Source: Diplocarpon mali
Taxonomy: Eukaryota > Ascomycota > Leotiomycetes > Helotiales > Drepanopezizaceae
Length of the DNA stretch: 64,000 nucleotides
Assembly: GCA_024741835.1 (NCBI GenBank)
Contig: JAENRP010000040.1
Location: forward strand, 134,878 to 198,877
Direction of reading: 5' to 3'
The notes beneath the pieces are model-generated. The model did no database searches, had not been told where the DNA came from, and worked only from the letters and a program-made list of their open reading frames with translations. A program made the translations under genes and the position numbers. Positions 49,595 to 61,599 of the stretch are shown piece after piece. Position 1 is the stretch's first letter. Each line of letters opens with the position of its first letter.

Positions 49595-51570
49595 TTAATC
49601 AATGGTAGCACCTTTACTATAAATAGCAAGGTTATTAAATTGAAGAATTCTTTCTTAATTTTAAAGAGTACTTGATTATATTTCTAGCTTACTTTAAATA
49701 CTAACTTAAATGTACGAAGTAATATTAGTTACTATTAAAGGGGAAAAGGCGAAAGGTACGCGAATCTAGCTAGAGTTATTACTTTAAAGGTAGATACTAT
49801 CCTCTTTTACTTGCGTTCTATTATGTATTATAATTAAGGCAAAACCAGAGTGCAATCGGTATCTTGATTATAATTAGATAATAGTATAATAATACGTAAA
49901 ATACAACTATATTAGACTTCTTTTAAACCTTATTAGGGCGTAGAGCAATGTTTAGATAATATTAGGAAATGATTAAGGGAGGACTATTAATACTGCTTAA
50001 TCTAAAGTAACCCTAGATACTAAAGGACCTTAAAAGGGATATAAGACTTTAAGAGGATCAACTTAGCGAAGAGGCCCTTAGATTAAAAGATTAATATATA
50101 AAGAACTTTCAGAAGATATTATAAGATGGTAAAAGGAGAGGGCTATACTTTACTAAGGACTTCTAAGAGGAATTCTAAGATTGGATAGTTGGCGACTTTA
50201 AATCGCTAGATAAGGACGTTCGACGATGCCTAAGGGACGACCTTTAGTACTATAGAGTATACGTTTAGTATAAGAAGGGCGTTTCGATCGGCTAGGCACT
50301 TTTCGATATAGTATATTAAGAAAGAAACGAATAGCTAAAAGACTAGCTAGAGTTATAAACCTGAGAAGTATCAAACTCAGTTATAGTATAATCTCTAAGA
50401 TATAGAATAAGGTCTACTTCAGAATTTGCTAAGTCTATATAAATAAGCGAGCCACCTACTTAAAGGGTTACTATAGCTGAATAAGAGATACTATGCTAAG
50501 ACTCGCTTTAGTAAGGATACCTTAGATATAATAATAATACTTCGTAAGATAACCTATATAAAATAGATACTTTAAAATAAATAACCGAATAGTATAACTT
50601 TAAAAGAATACCTTATTAACCTTGATTAAGACGGACCTTAGTCTTATAATACCTAGAGATCTCGAATCCGATACTAATGCCGCCGATCTAACTAAGAGAT
50701 AGATTATTGCTACCCTTTGCTATAAGGAGGGATTTAAAAGCACTTTTAGACCTTAATTAGAGCAACGCTTAACTATCTTAATATATTATAGAACCTTTGA
50801 CTTTAGATTAGGCCAAAACCTTTGTAAATCTAAGTAAGATATATACTAAGGAGACTTAGTACTTAGGCAGGAAAGATCACTTTAATAAGAAGCTTTATAT
50901 ATTCGCCGATTTGTGCTAAAGAGCCTTAGTAGACTAGAGTATATAGTATAGAGCCTTTCTATCTATACTATAAGACTCGGCCTTGATATACTACTATTAG
51001 TACTTATAAAATAAGAACTTTAAGTTTGCTAAGCTAGTAGAGGCCATTTGGGCTAATTATAAGACCGAAGAGAGAAGTAGCAGATTCCTAAGGAGGTGGT
51101 TTCAGCTGACATTTGACCTATTTTAATAAGAAGACTATTAAAGGGGGAAACCGATCTTGACCTAACTTGAAAACTATACTAAGGAGCTATAGAACTTGCA
51201 ATTAGGCTTATATGCTAATATAAGGAACGATCGATTAATTAGAGATAGGCTTATATAAGGTGTTTCCGAGAATCGGCTATTTTAAATGGCACTTTTTAAG
51301 CCATTAGCGACGTTCCTAGCTTTATTAGATAGCTTACGGGCTTGCGTAGGAGTAGTTGCCTAAGACGGACTATCTAAACCCTAGCACTTTAGTTCGGCTA
51401 CTAATAGACTCTAATATTATTTAGCTAAGGAGCAAGGGCAATCTATAGCGCACTTTTCAAATAGAAAGATAAAGTTTGCCTAAGGTAATAAGAGAGGAAT
51501 AACCTTTTAATTAAAACTAGGCTATATAGGGTATATTATATACTAGAAAAAGGACTGCTATAGTAGCAAG
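49595..51570 (+). pseudogene. Element A leader and gag remnant
   Basis: The first few hundred bases after the LTR are non-coding and should contain the primer-binding site, which is not recognisable after mutation. From about 50.0 kb, broken frames contain gag-like charged helical segments. Near 51520-51565 a nucleocapsid zinc-knuckle remnant reads GYIGYIIY-stop-KKDCYSSKH, where intact relatives would show a CCHC pattern; the first two Cys are no longer visible. Confidence 0.6.
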
Positions 51571-51899
51571 CACTTAGAAGAAGAAAGAGCCGCCTAGAAG
51601 TCTCGCTATATAGTAAGCTAATAAGCCGAAGGGTATAAGCTAATAGATAAAATATATAAGGCATACCTCTTATAGGAAGATAAAGGAGCATGTTTAAAGG
51701 GCAATAGGACCGATGAGGATAAGTAGGAAACGTCTTTAGAAGAGGAGGACTAAGCGATTAGCAACCCTAAGGATAGTAATATCAACTTCACTATAGTATT
51801 CCTAGCTTCTGACTAAGAATATAACTTAAGAACTGTACTTAATTAGCTTAAAAAGCAGAAGGCTAAATACCTTTTAATAATAAGAGTTAATAAACCGAT

Positions 51900-52480
51900 A
51901 CGAACGGACCTTAAGGTATTTATAATATAATAGATAGATCAATTCTTTTAAGGATTCCTAATCGATATAGGCGCCTTAAATAAAAATATAGGAGGAATCA
52001 ACCAATTCAAAGCCTTATAAAATATATAGGACGCAGTTCTGGCTTTACTCGGCGCTGAAAAGCATAAAATTACCTTTAAGGTAGGTTTATAAAATGCAAT
52101 CGGCAAGACAACTGTTTAAATATCGGCAGGCCCTATAGAGTTCTTAATTATAAAGGCAGATATACTGTTTTTGGTCTACTTATAATAACTCGATAAAATA
52201 GGAGCTAAATATAACAATTTGCGCAATTTGCTTATCATTGGCAAGGAGAAACACTTAATTATTAGAAAATACAAGCACCTATAGCTTTTACTTAATATAA
52301 TAGAGCAACTTCTAATAACTTTAAAGGGTATAATTAATATATGCCATTTGATAGAAATAGAGATCCAAAGGCTATATAAAAGATTTGGATATCCTTTAGT
52401 AAAATGCCTTAAACACCTTTTAAACTAGGCCGGTTATAATATCGACTTTAGTATTATAATAAGAGTAAGGGAAATATGCC
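51900..52480 (+). pseudogene. Element A protease and pre-integrase remnant
   Basis: The protease active site reads IDIGA at 51961-51975, where retroviral-type aspartic proteases have D-T/S-G; ACN to ATN is a C-to-T change. It is followed by NQFKALQNIQDAVLALLGAEKHKITF, and the region near 52320-52430 reads like a pre-integrase segment (CHLIEIEIQRLYKRFGYP). Several TAA codons interrupt the frame. Confidence 0.65.
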
Positions 52481-52489
52481 GATATTATT

Positions 52490-53150
52490 AACTTTACGCT
52501 AATGCTCCTTATAGATTCCGATTCAAGCTATAAGATAATATCGACTTTAATTATATTATATATATTGATATTGCTTAATTCGGTAGAAGGAACGCCCTTT
52601 ATATAGTTGATAAAGCAATAGGATTTAGAGCCGTAAGGTTCTTACAAAAGGGAATAGGAGCATATTCGGCCGACGTAGTGTTTTAAGCCTTTAAATTAGC
52701 TTAGCTAGATATGTATATTAAACCTTTTGATTTTATAGTATATAACTATAGTATTAACTTTAACTTAGTAGAGTTCAAAAGCTCTTTAAGATCTATAGGA
52801 ATAATCCTTAAACTAGTTCCTATAGAGGCGTACTACTCTATTAGTAAGGTCGAACGGTATTATCGCCCTTTAAGATATGCCTTTAAGATAATAACGGCTA
52901 AATACCCCTGATTAAGCGACGATAAGAGGCTGCAAATAGCTATTAAAGCAGTTAATAATACAGTAGGGCCTAATAGAATAATTCCTACCTTGCTCATTTT
53001 TAAGGCATATCTAAGGCTAACTGAATTGGATTTACCAAATCCGTTAGTAGAATAGAGGGCAGTAATAATTAAAAAGGCTATAAAGGAAGTAAGGAAGATC
53101 TATATTACTCGCAAGGTCAATAACGCTTTAGGCATAAGAAATGGCCCTAA
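52490..53150 (+). pseudogene. Element A integrase remnant
   Basis: Integrase inserts the cDNA copy using a D,D-35-E core. Visible pieces are YIDIA (first Asp), FIVYNYSINF (second Asp now Asn) and VPIEAYYSISKVERYYRPLR (third catalytic Glu region). A frame of 66 codons (52711-52911) remains open across the last two. Loss of the second Asp alone would inactivate the enzyme. Confidence 0.75.
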
Positions 53151-53599
53151 AACCACTTATATCTACGATTTAAGGCTAAAAGACCTAGTATTAGTATATT
53201 AGAAGAAGGGAGGATAGATAGGCCTATTCGAGTTCCTAGGCTTAGAGAATGAAACTTATATAGTTAATATTAGCGGTAGAATAAGGCACTTTAGATTAAT
53301 AAGCGTATGTCTATTTAAAATCGATAATAAAGAAAACTGCCTAAAGGAAACTAGAGGAATTAAACCTAAGGATCGAACGACTATTAAAAGGGAGTAGAAT
53401 GCAATTAATATTAATAAAGAAGTAGAGCCCTCTCGCTTAGCTAAGCCGCAACTTAATAGCTGCAAGCAATCGCCAAGAGTAAAGGTTCCTTTTATTAAGC
53501 CTATTTCCAGCCTTCCTATAATTAATAACAACTATAATGCTAAGATATAAATATCCTTTAGAGTAGATAATAAGCTATATATGGCCAAATTAAAGGTAT

Positions 53600-54500
53600 T
53601 CCTAATAGAGAAGGAGAATAGGGACCAAGAACTGTTATAGAAGCTATAGGCAAAAGGCAAGATTACCACTCCTAGGCGCCCTTTCTAGCAATCTCGCCTA
53701 AAGGAGTACTAAGGGCTAATAAATAAGGGGGTATTTGTACTAATGAATAAAAATGACCCTGCTATAAAAGGCAAGAGGATCTTCAAATTAAGAATAATTA
53801 ATAAGATAAAAGGGAAGGAGATAGATCACCTATTTAAGAAATCACGCCTAATTGTATAAGCTTAAAACAATACTAGCAAGAAGGAGGAAGGCATAATCAC
53901 TTAATCCCTAACTATTTAATAAGCAAGCTAATGCCTTTTAGTATCACTTTCAATATCAATCTAAGAACACTTTAAAGAATAGGGCAAGAAGGGCATTCTC
54001 GGCCTACAGGATATTATATAAGCGTATACCTAGGCAGCTTTGAAGCTACTATACGATATATTTGTATTTCTCCTATAAGATATTACTAAGCTATTCTCTA
54101 TAGGTACAGTCTTTAAAGTAGTGCTGCCGCTCTATAGCATTCCCAAATTAGGAAATTACTAGTTTAGTACCTACTATAAGCACTATTATAGCAATCTCAG
54201 TATAGCTAACTCAACTTATAACCCTTATCTATTATTAACCTTAAGCACTTCTCCCTTTTTCGGCATAGTAAGAATATAAACGGACGACACTTTAATACTT
54301 AAAGAAGCAGACTTTTTAAAAAAGGAAGAGGATGAGATTAAAAGGGTAGGATTCCTTATAAAGCTAATATAATACCTATCGAGCACTAAATTACTAGCTT
54401 TTAATAGGTGTATTATTTCCTAGGAAGGGGATATAGTATATATATGATAAAAGGGCTAAGGCCAAAGGCTAGAACTAGTCGATACTTCTTAAGAGGGCTA
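53600..54500 (+). pseudogene. Element A reverse transcriptase remnant
   Basis: The segment LFSIGTVFKVVLPLYSIPKL (about 54091-54150) matches the Copia RT region that precedes the catalytic loop. The loop itself reads stop-TDDTLIL near 54275-54300, so the site aligning with YxDD is xTDD in this lineage. Multiple stops interrupt the frame. Confidence 0.7.
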
Positions 54501-54693
54501 TAAGTAATAATACCTAAAGCAAAGAGTAAAAGGAGCTTATTTAGCTACGATCTGCTAATCAGAAGCTTTCTTCGATTTATTAGCTATAGCCTAATACTAG
54601 GATCCGATAGTTTAAGATGCGGAGAATCTAAATAAGCGACTTAAGTGGATCTGAAACAACCCTAAAAGAGGCCTGACCTACCTTACTATTAAT

Positions 54694-55083
54694 TTGCAAA
54701 ATGCTAAACTATTCGCATTTATCAATAGATCTTTTGCTAATAATAAGGATTTAAGCTTGCAGATCGGCTATATTATTATACTAGCTACTAAAGAGGAAGG
54801 AGAATCGCAGTTTACTTTAAAAGGCAATATTCTATACTATAGCTTAACAAAGTATAAGAGAGTGATAAGAGCTATACTAGCCTTTGAACTATATGCTATA
54901 GTAGCAGGTATTAATATGCTAGTTTCTATAGCTATAACAATTAATATAGTAATAGCTAAGCTAAGTCTACCCTACCTCCTTACCATTATATATACAGATT
55001 CCCTCTCCTTATATAAGTGTATTATCAAATTAGGCACTATAAAGGAGAAGCGATTGATAATCGATATAATAGCTATTCGATAA
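54694..55083 (+). pseudogene. Element A RNase H remnant (longest open piece)
   Basis: This 129-codon open stretch is the best-preserved coding piece of the element. It reads KLFAFINRSFANNKDLSLQI, then GYIIILATKEEGESQFTLKG, LAFELYAIVAG and IIYTDSLSLYKCI. These match the Copia RNase H layout (D-x-S-F-A / E-L-Y / T-D-S); the first catalytic Asp is Asn (INRS for VDGS), a G-to-A change. The start Met is not a real start, because the domain is part of a polyprotein. Confidence 0.8.
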
Positions 55084-57021
55084 TCGTATAAGAATAGGGA
55101 GCTTATAAAGATACGTTAGATCAATGGCGCTAGCAACCCTACCAATACTATAATAAAAGCTAATTTAAATTAGGCCCTTTAGCAACTGATAAATACTAAT
55201 TCGATAACTATCAGGAAGGAGGGATAGGTACAAAGGCCTATTAGGGTATAACTAAACCTAAAAAGGTCTTAGATTAATAATATCTAATATTTTTAATTAT
55301 AAGCTATTAGCAATTTTTTTATTTATTTTTTATTTTACTATAAGATATATTCCTACACTTGCTATTACTACCTTCTTTTTATCTTTTCTTACTTACTTGC
55401 GTATACTTGCATTTTTTTTATCACTTAAGTAGTATTAGAGAAGGAGGTTATAGTAAAGTAGCAATTATTATATTGCTAAAGATAACGATTTATTAACGAT
55501 TCCACCCTTAATAAGCACCTATCTTAAGCATTAGGATTTCTAGAGTATAGATCCTTAAACCCTTAAGGCCTAAAAGCCTTACTACCTAAAGCAGTAGCCA
55601 AGTTGGCTTACTCCTCTTAAGCTTGCACTTAAGTAAGAGCGGCCGCGATCTCCTTTGGATTCGGCTTATTTAGATCACTAAGATCCAGATCCCTACCCTT
55701 TAGAGAGCCTTTAGAAGGCACTTGTCTACCCTTGCCTTTTTAGCAGTAGATATTATTAAAGGGAGCCTGAGAGCGGCCTCTAGCCGAGTTAAATAGCCCT
55801 TCTATATACTAAAGGGAGCCGAGCACCTTAGTGCCTTAAGTTTCAAGACACCTAAAGGCAGCATTACCGCCTTAGATAGCGCGCAATAGATCTTACAAAT
55901 AGTTAGTTATTAATATTAGATAGATTCAAAGGCATATATAGCTTGCTAAGTATTCGCAAGGTTAATACTATAATAGAAAGTATAAGCTTTATTTAGCTAA
56001 GCTAGCTAAAGGGCATCCTAAGTCTTTAGGACTATAGAGATTTATATCTAAGTCTCTTTAAATAGGATTCGAGCCGCCTCTTAGATCGCTTTAATATTAC
56101 TACTAACTTAAGCATCTTAAAGGATAATATACTTATCCTAAGCTTAGATAGGTATTTAAAACGGATATCTATTAAAGGTTATTAGAGCAAGAGGATATTA
56201 GAGGGCACTTATTAAGATATACTTAGCCTACTGCGTAATGCAGTAGTTATACTTCTTAAAAGTGAGAGTATTAAAGGCATATATATAGCTAGTATTATTC
56301 TTACTAGCCTCCTTTCTTAATATTATACGCGTATAATATACGTATAGCACTCGAAAGGCCTTAAGCAGATCTTTTAGGTTATATTTAAGCATTATCTAAA
56401 TCAGCGATATATATATTAAAAGGGGTCGGCCAACTATTAGGGCACTTACTAATAATAATAATATTAGTAATAAGATAATATAAGATAAGATCTACTAAAG
56501 GGTTAATCAACTCAAAAGCAAGAAGGGGAATCGACCTACTTATAAGAAGTGGAAGTTAAAGTTAAGAGATCAAGGGAGGAGGGAAGCTTAATATATATGC
56601 CTTCTTAAAGGCCCCTCTTTTCCCTTCTACAGATTATTATAATTTATAGCCATAATGGATTATAACTTTAGATAACTCTTTAATAAAGAGTCTCGAACCT
56701 ACTAAAATGCAACTAGACTATAATCGCACTACTACAAAGCTTAAATAAAGACCTTAGATTGCTTCTATCACTTGGACACCTTTCCTTTCCCTCTTTACTA
56801 TTTTATCTTTACTATTTGCCTTTATCTTTACTATTCTACTTTATATATATACTATCCTTATTACCTATTATATCTGCCTTTGCTATTAAGCTATTTATCT
56901 TTGCTATTCTATTCTTTATTGCCATTTGATTATTTGCTACTAATCTGCCTCCTTTATATACCTATTTTGCGTACTTCCTTATACGAGTTGAAAAGGTCTT
57001 TTTAAAAGAAAGTACTACTAG
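55084..57021 (+). other. Element A 3' non-coding region
   Basis: About 1.9 kb between RNase H and the 3' LTR, very AT-rich, with no recognisable domain. A pyrimidine-rich stretch (56760-56960) gives a hydrophobic-looking frame by composition alone. The length is larger than the usual Copia 3' untranslated region, so a lost accessory frame or a further buried insertion is possible. Confidence 0.5.
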
Positions 57022-57320
57022 TATTAGTACGCAGATTCCTATGCAAGAGGCAAGCTATCCTTATTCCTAGGGTCATCTTACATAGCTATACTATATGCGA
57101 TATAAGGGGTTTTATATGTATTTCAGACGGCTATTCAGCCGGAGGACCTTGGAAGGATATCTATATGCGGCTAAGAGGAAATATAGGAGGGAGGACATTC
57201 AGAGGTATAAAGGTACTATCTCGGTTATATAGAGATAGACAGATATTATAATAGATTCTTTTTAATAATAAGTACTTAATTATATTCATATGAATATCGA
57301 TTACTAGTATAGAACCTATA
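57022..57320 (+). repeat. 3' LTR of element A (299 bp)
   Basis: Begins TATTAGTACGCAG and ends AGAACCTATA; gap-free match to the 5' LTR with only transition differences. The initial TG has become TA in this copy. Confidence 0.88.
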
Positions 57321-57325
57321 TTATA
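57321..57325. repeat. Target-site duplication of element A, right copy (TTATA)
   Basis: Exact repeat of 49291-49295, placed directly after the last base of the right LTR. Confidence 0.75.
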
Positions 57326-57960
57326 GTATAAGAGTACCTCTGACTTAGCTATATTATAGCTTTTTACCCTTTTATATAGTTGTATTATAGATTTCCTCCC
57401 TATATATAGCTTTCCTATAGGTTTCCTCCCTTTATATAGCCTTCTTTTGTCGATTTTCGCTCTGGTAAGCCTATATAACCCTTGTATTTCTCGAAAGCGG
57501 GTCCTAGCAGAGCTTTTATAAGGGAATCTGCTATATTATCGTTTCCAGGTATATAAGCTACTATTATCTTGCCTTTAGCTACTATATCGTCTCTTATATA
57601 AAAGTGTCGAACGTCGATATGCTTCGATTTAGCTGAAAATTTTCGTTCTTTAGTAAGAGATCTCGCTCCTTTATTATCGAGCTATAAATAAGGTAATCGA
57701 TCGAGTTGTATATTAAGGTTAGCGAATAGCTTTAGCATCTAAGCTACCTCTCTTAAGCTATCAAAAGCCGCTATTATCTCAGCTTATTTACTACTTAAAG
57801 AAGTAGATTTTTACCTATTTGCAGTCCAGCTAATAACTCTTCTATTATACTTAATAAGCCAGCCTTAGAATGACTTCCTATTGTTCTCGATAGCTTAAGT
57901 AGCATCTGTATAAGCATCGAATTGATTTGATTTGCCTTTTCCATATATAATTCCATCTTC
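57326..57960 (-). pseudogene. Element B RNase H remnant
   Basis: The minus strand reads NKGARDLTKERKFSAKSKHI, then DVRHFYIRD and IPGNDNIADSLIKALLGPAF. This is the classic C-terminal Copia RNase H end (SKHIDxRHHFIRD, followed by IADxLTKxL). It is one of the better-conserved pieces of element B. Confidence 0.8.
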
Positions 57961-57969
57961 GGCGGTCTT

Positions 57970-58990
57970 TTATAAGTATCGCAAGAGGGGTTTTATAGCT
58001 TAGAGGTGATCTTGTAAAGGGGTTGCTATATGCTATACTAATTGGCTAATAATATAGGAGATATCTGGCCTTATAAGGTTTAAGGGGTATATAATGCTTC
58101 TTATAATCTACTAGTAAAGTGAGATATCTTTAGGTTATAGTAGCTCGTTAGTATAAGCTTTATCTATACCTAATTTCCTTAATACTATACTAGCTAAGGC
58201 TAGTAGGTTGTTCCCTTTGCAATTAGCTATCCTAAATCTATTAAGAATCTTCTTAATATAGTCTGTTTAATGAATTCGTAGCGTTCTAGCCTTGCGATCT
58301 CGTTTAACTTATATTCTAATAAAGGTGCTAATTAGCCCTAGGTCTTTTCCTTTTTAAGTATTGAGAATCTTCTTTTTAAGGTAATCGCAATCTTATTATT
58401 TTCCGATAATTAGCATATCATCTATAAAGACTAATATATACGCAGTTGTATTATTAGCTTGATTTTCCTATATAAACAGATTTGGATCTGCTTTAGCGCT
58501 TCGTAGGCCAGCCTTCTCTATTTCATCTTTGATTAGTAGCCACTATTCTTAAGGTGCTTGTTTTAAGCTGTATAATAACCTTAGAAGCTTGATATAGGCT
58601 TATTTTCCTTAAAGTTAAAGGTATAATTTATAGAATAGGTCGCATTTGTCGTCTAATAGTGCCATATATACGTCTTTAGCTAAGTACGCGTTTAAGAAGG
58701 CTGTATCGATATCAATTTGCTCGATTTCTAGGTCTCTTAAGGCTGCAAAGGCGAGTAGAACTCGTAGAGTTGTATGCCTAATAATGCTAGCAAAAGTATT
58801 AAAGTAATCTACCTTATACTATTGCTTATAGCCTTTTAATACAATTTAAGCCTTCCTTTTTACTAATACTCTATTTATAATCTTATTTTATAGAACTAAT
58901 TTCGATTTTATTAGCTTTCTTTTAATAGGAGGTTTATCTAATATTATTTTAAAGGTTCCTGCTGATTTTACAGCTTCGAATTCATTAAGT
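57970..58990 (-). pseudogene. Element B reverse transcriptase remnant
   Basis: The minus strand shows ALSQNPKE (N-terminal region), IKSKLVL (the WVFK-like block) and the catalytic loop LVFIDDMLI at about 58408-58438 (consensus YVDDM). Many stops at former Gln/Trp codons. Element B keeps the standard DDM loop, unlike element A (TDDT), so A and B belong to different Copia lineages. Confidence 0.75.
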
Positions 58991-59559
58991 ATTACTTCTC
59001 TTTATTCTTTTGGATTTTGACTTAGCGCATTATATACTGATATTACCTCTATAGGAACAGTTGGTTGATTTCCTATAAAGGTCAACGCACTCTCTTAAGT
59101 ATTAATCTCGCCAAATACTCGTTTTGGCTTTAGCTTTCTACCATACTATAAGATAAGAGTCTCTATTTGCTTTAGAACGCGTTAATCAGACGCTTTAGGG
59201 ATGTTTTCTATCACCCTTTAAGGTTTAGTACCTCTTACTTTAGCTTTATTGCTATAGATTTGCCTATTTTCTAATGACTCTAACATTATAGGTCTTTTAG
59301 TACTATATACTCTCTTAGTTTTATATACTAGCCTCTTTATAACTTTTATAAAAGGTCTTTTAATAATATCTACTGGCCTTATAGGTCTTATTAAGCTTAT
59401 AGTACTATATGCTAGCCTCTTATTCTAAGGTCTTTCCTATAGTTGTACTTCTCTTATATTATATATTAAGTATTTATCAAATTTGATATTAGCAAATATT
59501 AGTTCTTTTAGAGTCTTAACGTTTAATAGCTTATACGTCTTTAAGCTTATTATACCTAC

Positions 59560-60366
59560 GAGTATCTAAGCTCCTATTATAGTTCTTGACTCGAACTTAC
59601 TTAGGCTATTTCCTCTATTATTTAATAGGAACGCCTTAGACCTAAATACTCTAATTTTTAAAAGATCTTTAGTACGTTCTAAGTACGCCTTTAATAGAGT
59701 TAGGCCTTTTAGCTCTCTAAAAGGTAGAGCCTTCGTAGGCCTCCTATTCTTTAGCCTATAGGCCTACTCTATAGTATAGTACCATATATAGCTGTTCATC
59801 TTAGCGTTATATATGTAAGAGCGAGCTATTTTCGTAATTTCGTATATCCAACGTTCGATGATGCTATTTAAACTATACTTATAAGCAAGTGAAGGTTCTA
59901 AGGTCATACCTCCTTCTAATAGCTATAGTAAGAATCTGCCTTTAAACTCTCTTATACTATTATCAGACCTCTAGTATACTACTAATATAGAGTTCTCTAT
60001 CTCTAGTTGCTTCTTTAGGTCTTTGATTTTTAGCTGTATCTTATTAGCGCTCTTATTCTTTAGTAGCCTTATCTAACAGCATCTGCAGGTATCATCTACT
60101 ACTAATAGGAAGTAGCAATACCCCTTAATTAATAGCGGTAGTATTCCTAATATATTAGCGTAGAGTCTTCTATAGATCTTATCTATTCTTATATCTGTTT
60201 TCTTATTGAATTGCTCCTTTATTCTGCCTGCTAAGTAGCTTTCGCAGTTTCTCTCTCCTTTAAGAGCGATTCGAGCTTCTATATTTAGGCTATAGTTATT
60301 ATCGACTAGCTTCTTTAGCTTAGTATAGTTAAAGTGACCTAGTCTCTTATAAAGGAGCTTTGAATC
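59560..60366 (-). pseudogene. Element B integrase and pre-integrase remnant
   Basis: The minus-strand reading gives pre-integrase SKLLYKRLGHFNYTKLKKLV near 60300-60366, NCESYLAGRIKEQFNKKTDI near 60200, and the integrase C-terminal part IIERWIYEITKIARSYIYNA near 59815-59875. The sequence is cut at 60366 by element C, so protease and gag lie beyond that insertion. Confidence 0.75.
60362..60366. repeat. Candidate target-site sequence of element C (GAATC)
   Basis: The five bases directly before TGTTACGG. They would be the left copy of a 5-bp target duplication; the right copy is outside the window. Confidence 0.3.
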
Positions 60367-60490
60367 TGTTACGGCCGCATCATATGCACATCACGTGAAC
60401 GGTTATATCACGTGTCGAAGTCAGGTGCACGCTAACGCTAAGGTAGCAAGGTGGCTAGATCACGTACATGCTAGCGAAGCACCTGTACTT
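60367..60490. repeat. Left end of element C LTR, low-RIP patch with E-box motifs
   Basis: This stretch of roughly 120 bp keeps many CpA dinucleotides and a balanced base composition, in contrast to the TpA-dominated DNA on both sides. It contains two copies of TCACGTG (about 60391 and 60409) and one ATCACGTAC. CACGTG is the binding core of bHLH regulators, so it may be promoter sequence of the LTR. Confidence 0.45.
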
Positions 60491-61599
60491 ATTCTAAAAG
60501 AGCTCTATTAGGGACTCTCTCTTCTTCTTCATCTTTTCTTCTTAATTATATAGCGTACCTCTTAAGGTAATACAGTTAGCGTTATTCGATTCTCGCCTTT
60601 TATACGCTTAAGAGCAAGTTATAATATAAGAAAAGATCAACTTAACCTCTGCTGAAAAGCTTAATATCTACCCCCTTTAGAATCGTCACTTCGAACTGCC
60701 TTAAGCAACTCGATCTCTCGATCTCGATACTTCTACTACAAACTGCCCTAAGCAACTTATACGTAGCACCTAAATCTTACTAATCTAGTTTTTAAAGAAA
60801 GCTAAGTAATAACCTTCGAATACAAGATTAGCTCGTTTTCTCGACTAATCTACTCCATTTTACAAACGGAAATTCACCTTTAATTTTAATTTAAAAAAAA
60901 AAAAAAAATCATTCACTATGCCCTCGCTTCGCTAGCGTAAGCTACTGCCTAGAGTAGTATAATAACTTTTCTCTTCTTAACTCTCTCCCTTCTTTATAAA
61001 TACTCTATACTACTCTTTTTTATCGACTTTATACTCGTCGATAATATACTCATCGATAACTCTCCTTATACTCTTTAATACTCCCCCTTTTTTGCAAAAG
61101 CCTTAAATATAACTCGACTCCTTAAAGACCCCTCCTTGCGAATAAGTCATCGACCTTCTTTATACTTCCTATTAACCTATACTTATCGACAACTCTCCTT
61201 ATACTCTTCGAAGCCTCTTACTCCTTCCTTTAAAACACTTAAGTACGAAACTGAAGGACCTATACCTATATATATATATAAAGACTTAGTCAGCCTTAAT
61301 AGGTTATACTATACTATTAGAGACTAGGTCAACTTTAGTAAAGTAATAAGCTTTAGATCCTCGAACCCTACTTCCCTGGATTTGCACTATACCCTTAGGC
61401 AATCTTATTATAACTCCTAATTGGTAAAGAGACGTGATTCTAAAGTAAAACCTTCTTTCTTAAGATCTATAAACCTACAATACCTTAATATATACTCTAC
61501 TAGAAGGCTTTAAGAATATATATAACTCTGCTTATACTAATCTTCCCCCTTTTAAATAGGTTATTATTTAGCATTAGGTCCCTTTAGACTAAACTAAAT

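Larger units (their letters stand above)
49296..57320 (+). mobile_element. Element A: complete Ty1/Copia-type LTR retrotransposon, RIP-degraded
   Basis: An 8,025-bp element with two 299-bp LTRs and a TTATA target duplication, inserted into the 3' region of element B. Internal order on the plus strand is gag with zinc-knuckle remnant, aspartic protease, pre-integrase, integrase, reverse transcriptase, RNase H, then about 1.9 kb of 3' non-coding DNA. The integrase upstream of RT makes it Ty1/Copia. Every domain is crossed by TAA and TAG codons, many where Gln or Trp would be expected (CAA/CAG/TGG to stop), as RIP produces. It is therefore non-autonomous and silent as protein-coding DNA. Confidence 0.9.
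49041..60366 (-). mobile_element. Element B: Ty1/Copia-type retrotransposon, RIP-degraded, split by elements A and C
   Basis: Pieces 49041-49295 and 57326-60366 form one minus-strand element interrupted by element A. The right end is cut by element C inside the pre-integrase region. On the minus strand, the order from right to left is pre-integrase, integrase, reverse transcriptase, RNase H, then a 3' non-coding segment with a T/A homopolymer (49157-49170), polypurine tract and LTR. The integrase-before-RT order identifies Ty1/Copia. The coding sequence is full of TAA/TAG, and CpA is strongly depleted in favour of TpA, so it cannot be expressed. Gag and the 5' LTR are not in view. Confidence 0.8.

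Noticed and set aside
56772..57005. Hydrophobic 77-codon frame resembling a membrane protein
   Set aside because: Composition effect of a pyrimidine/AT-rich tract inside element A's non-coding region.
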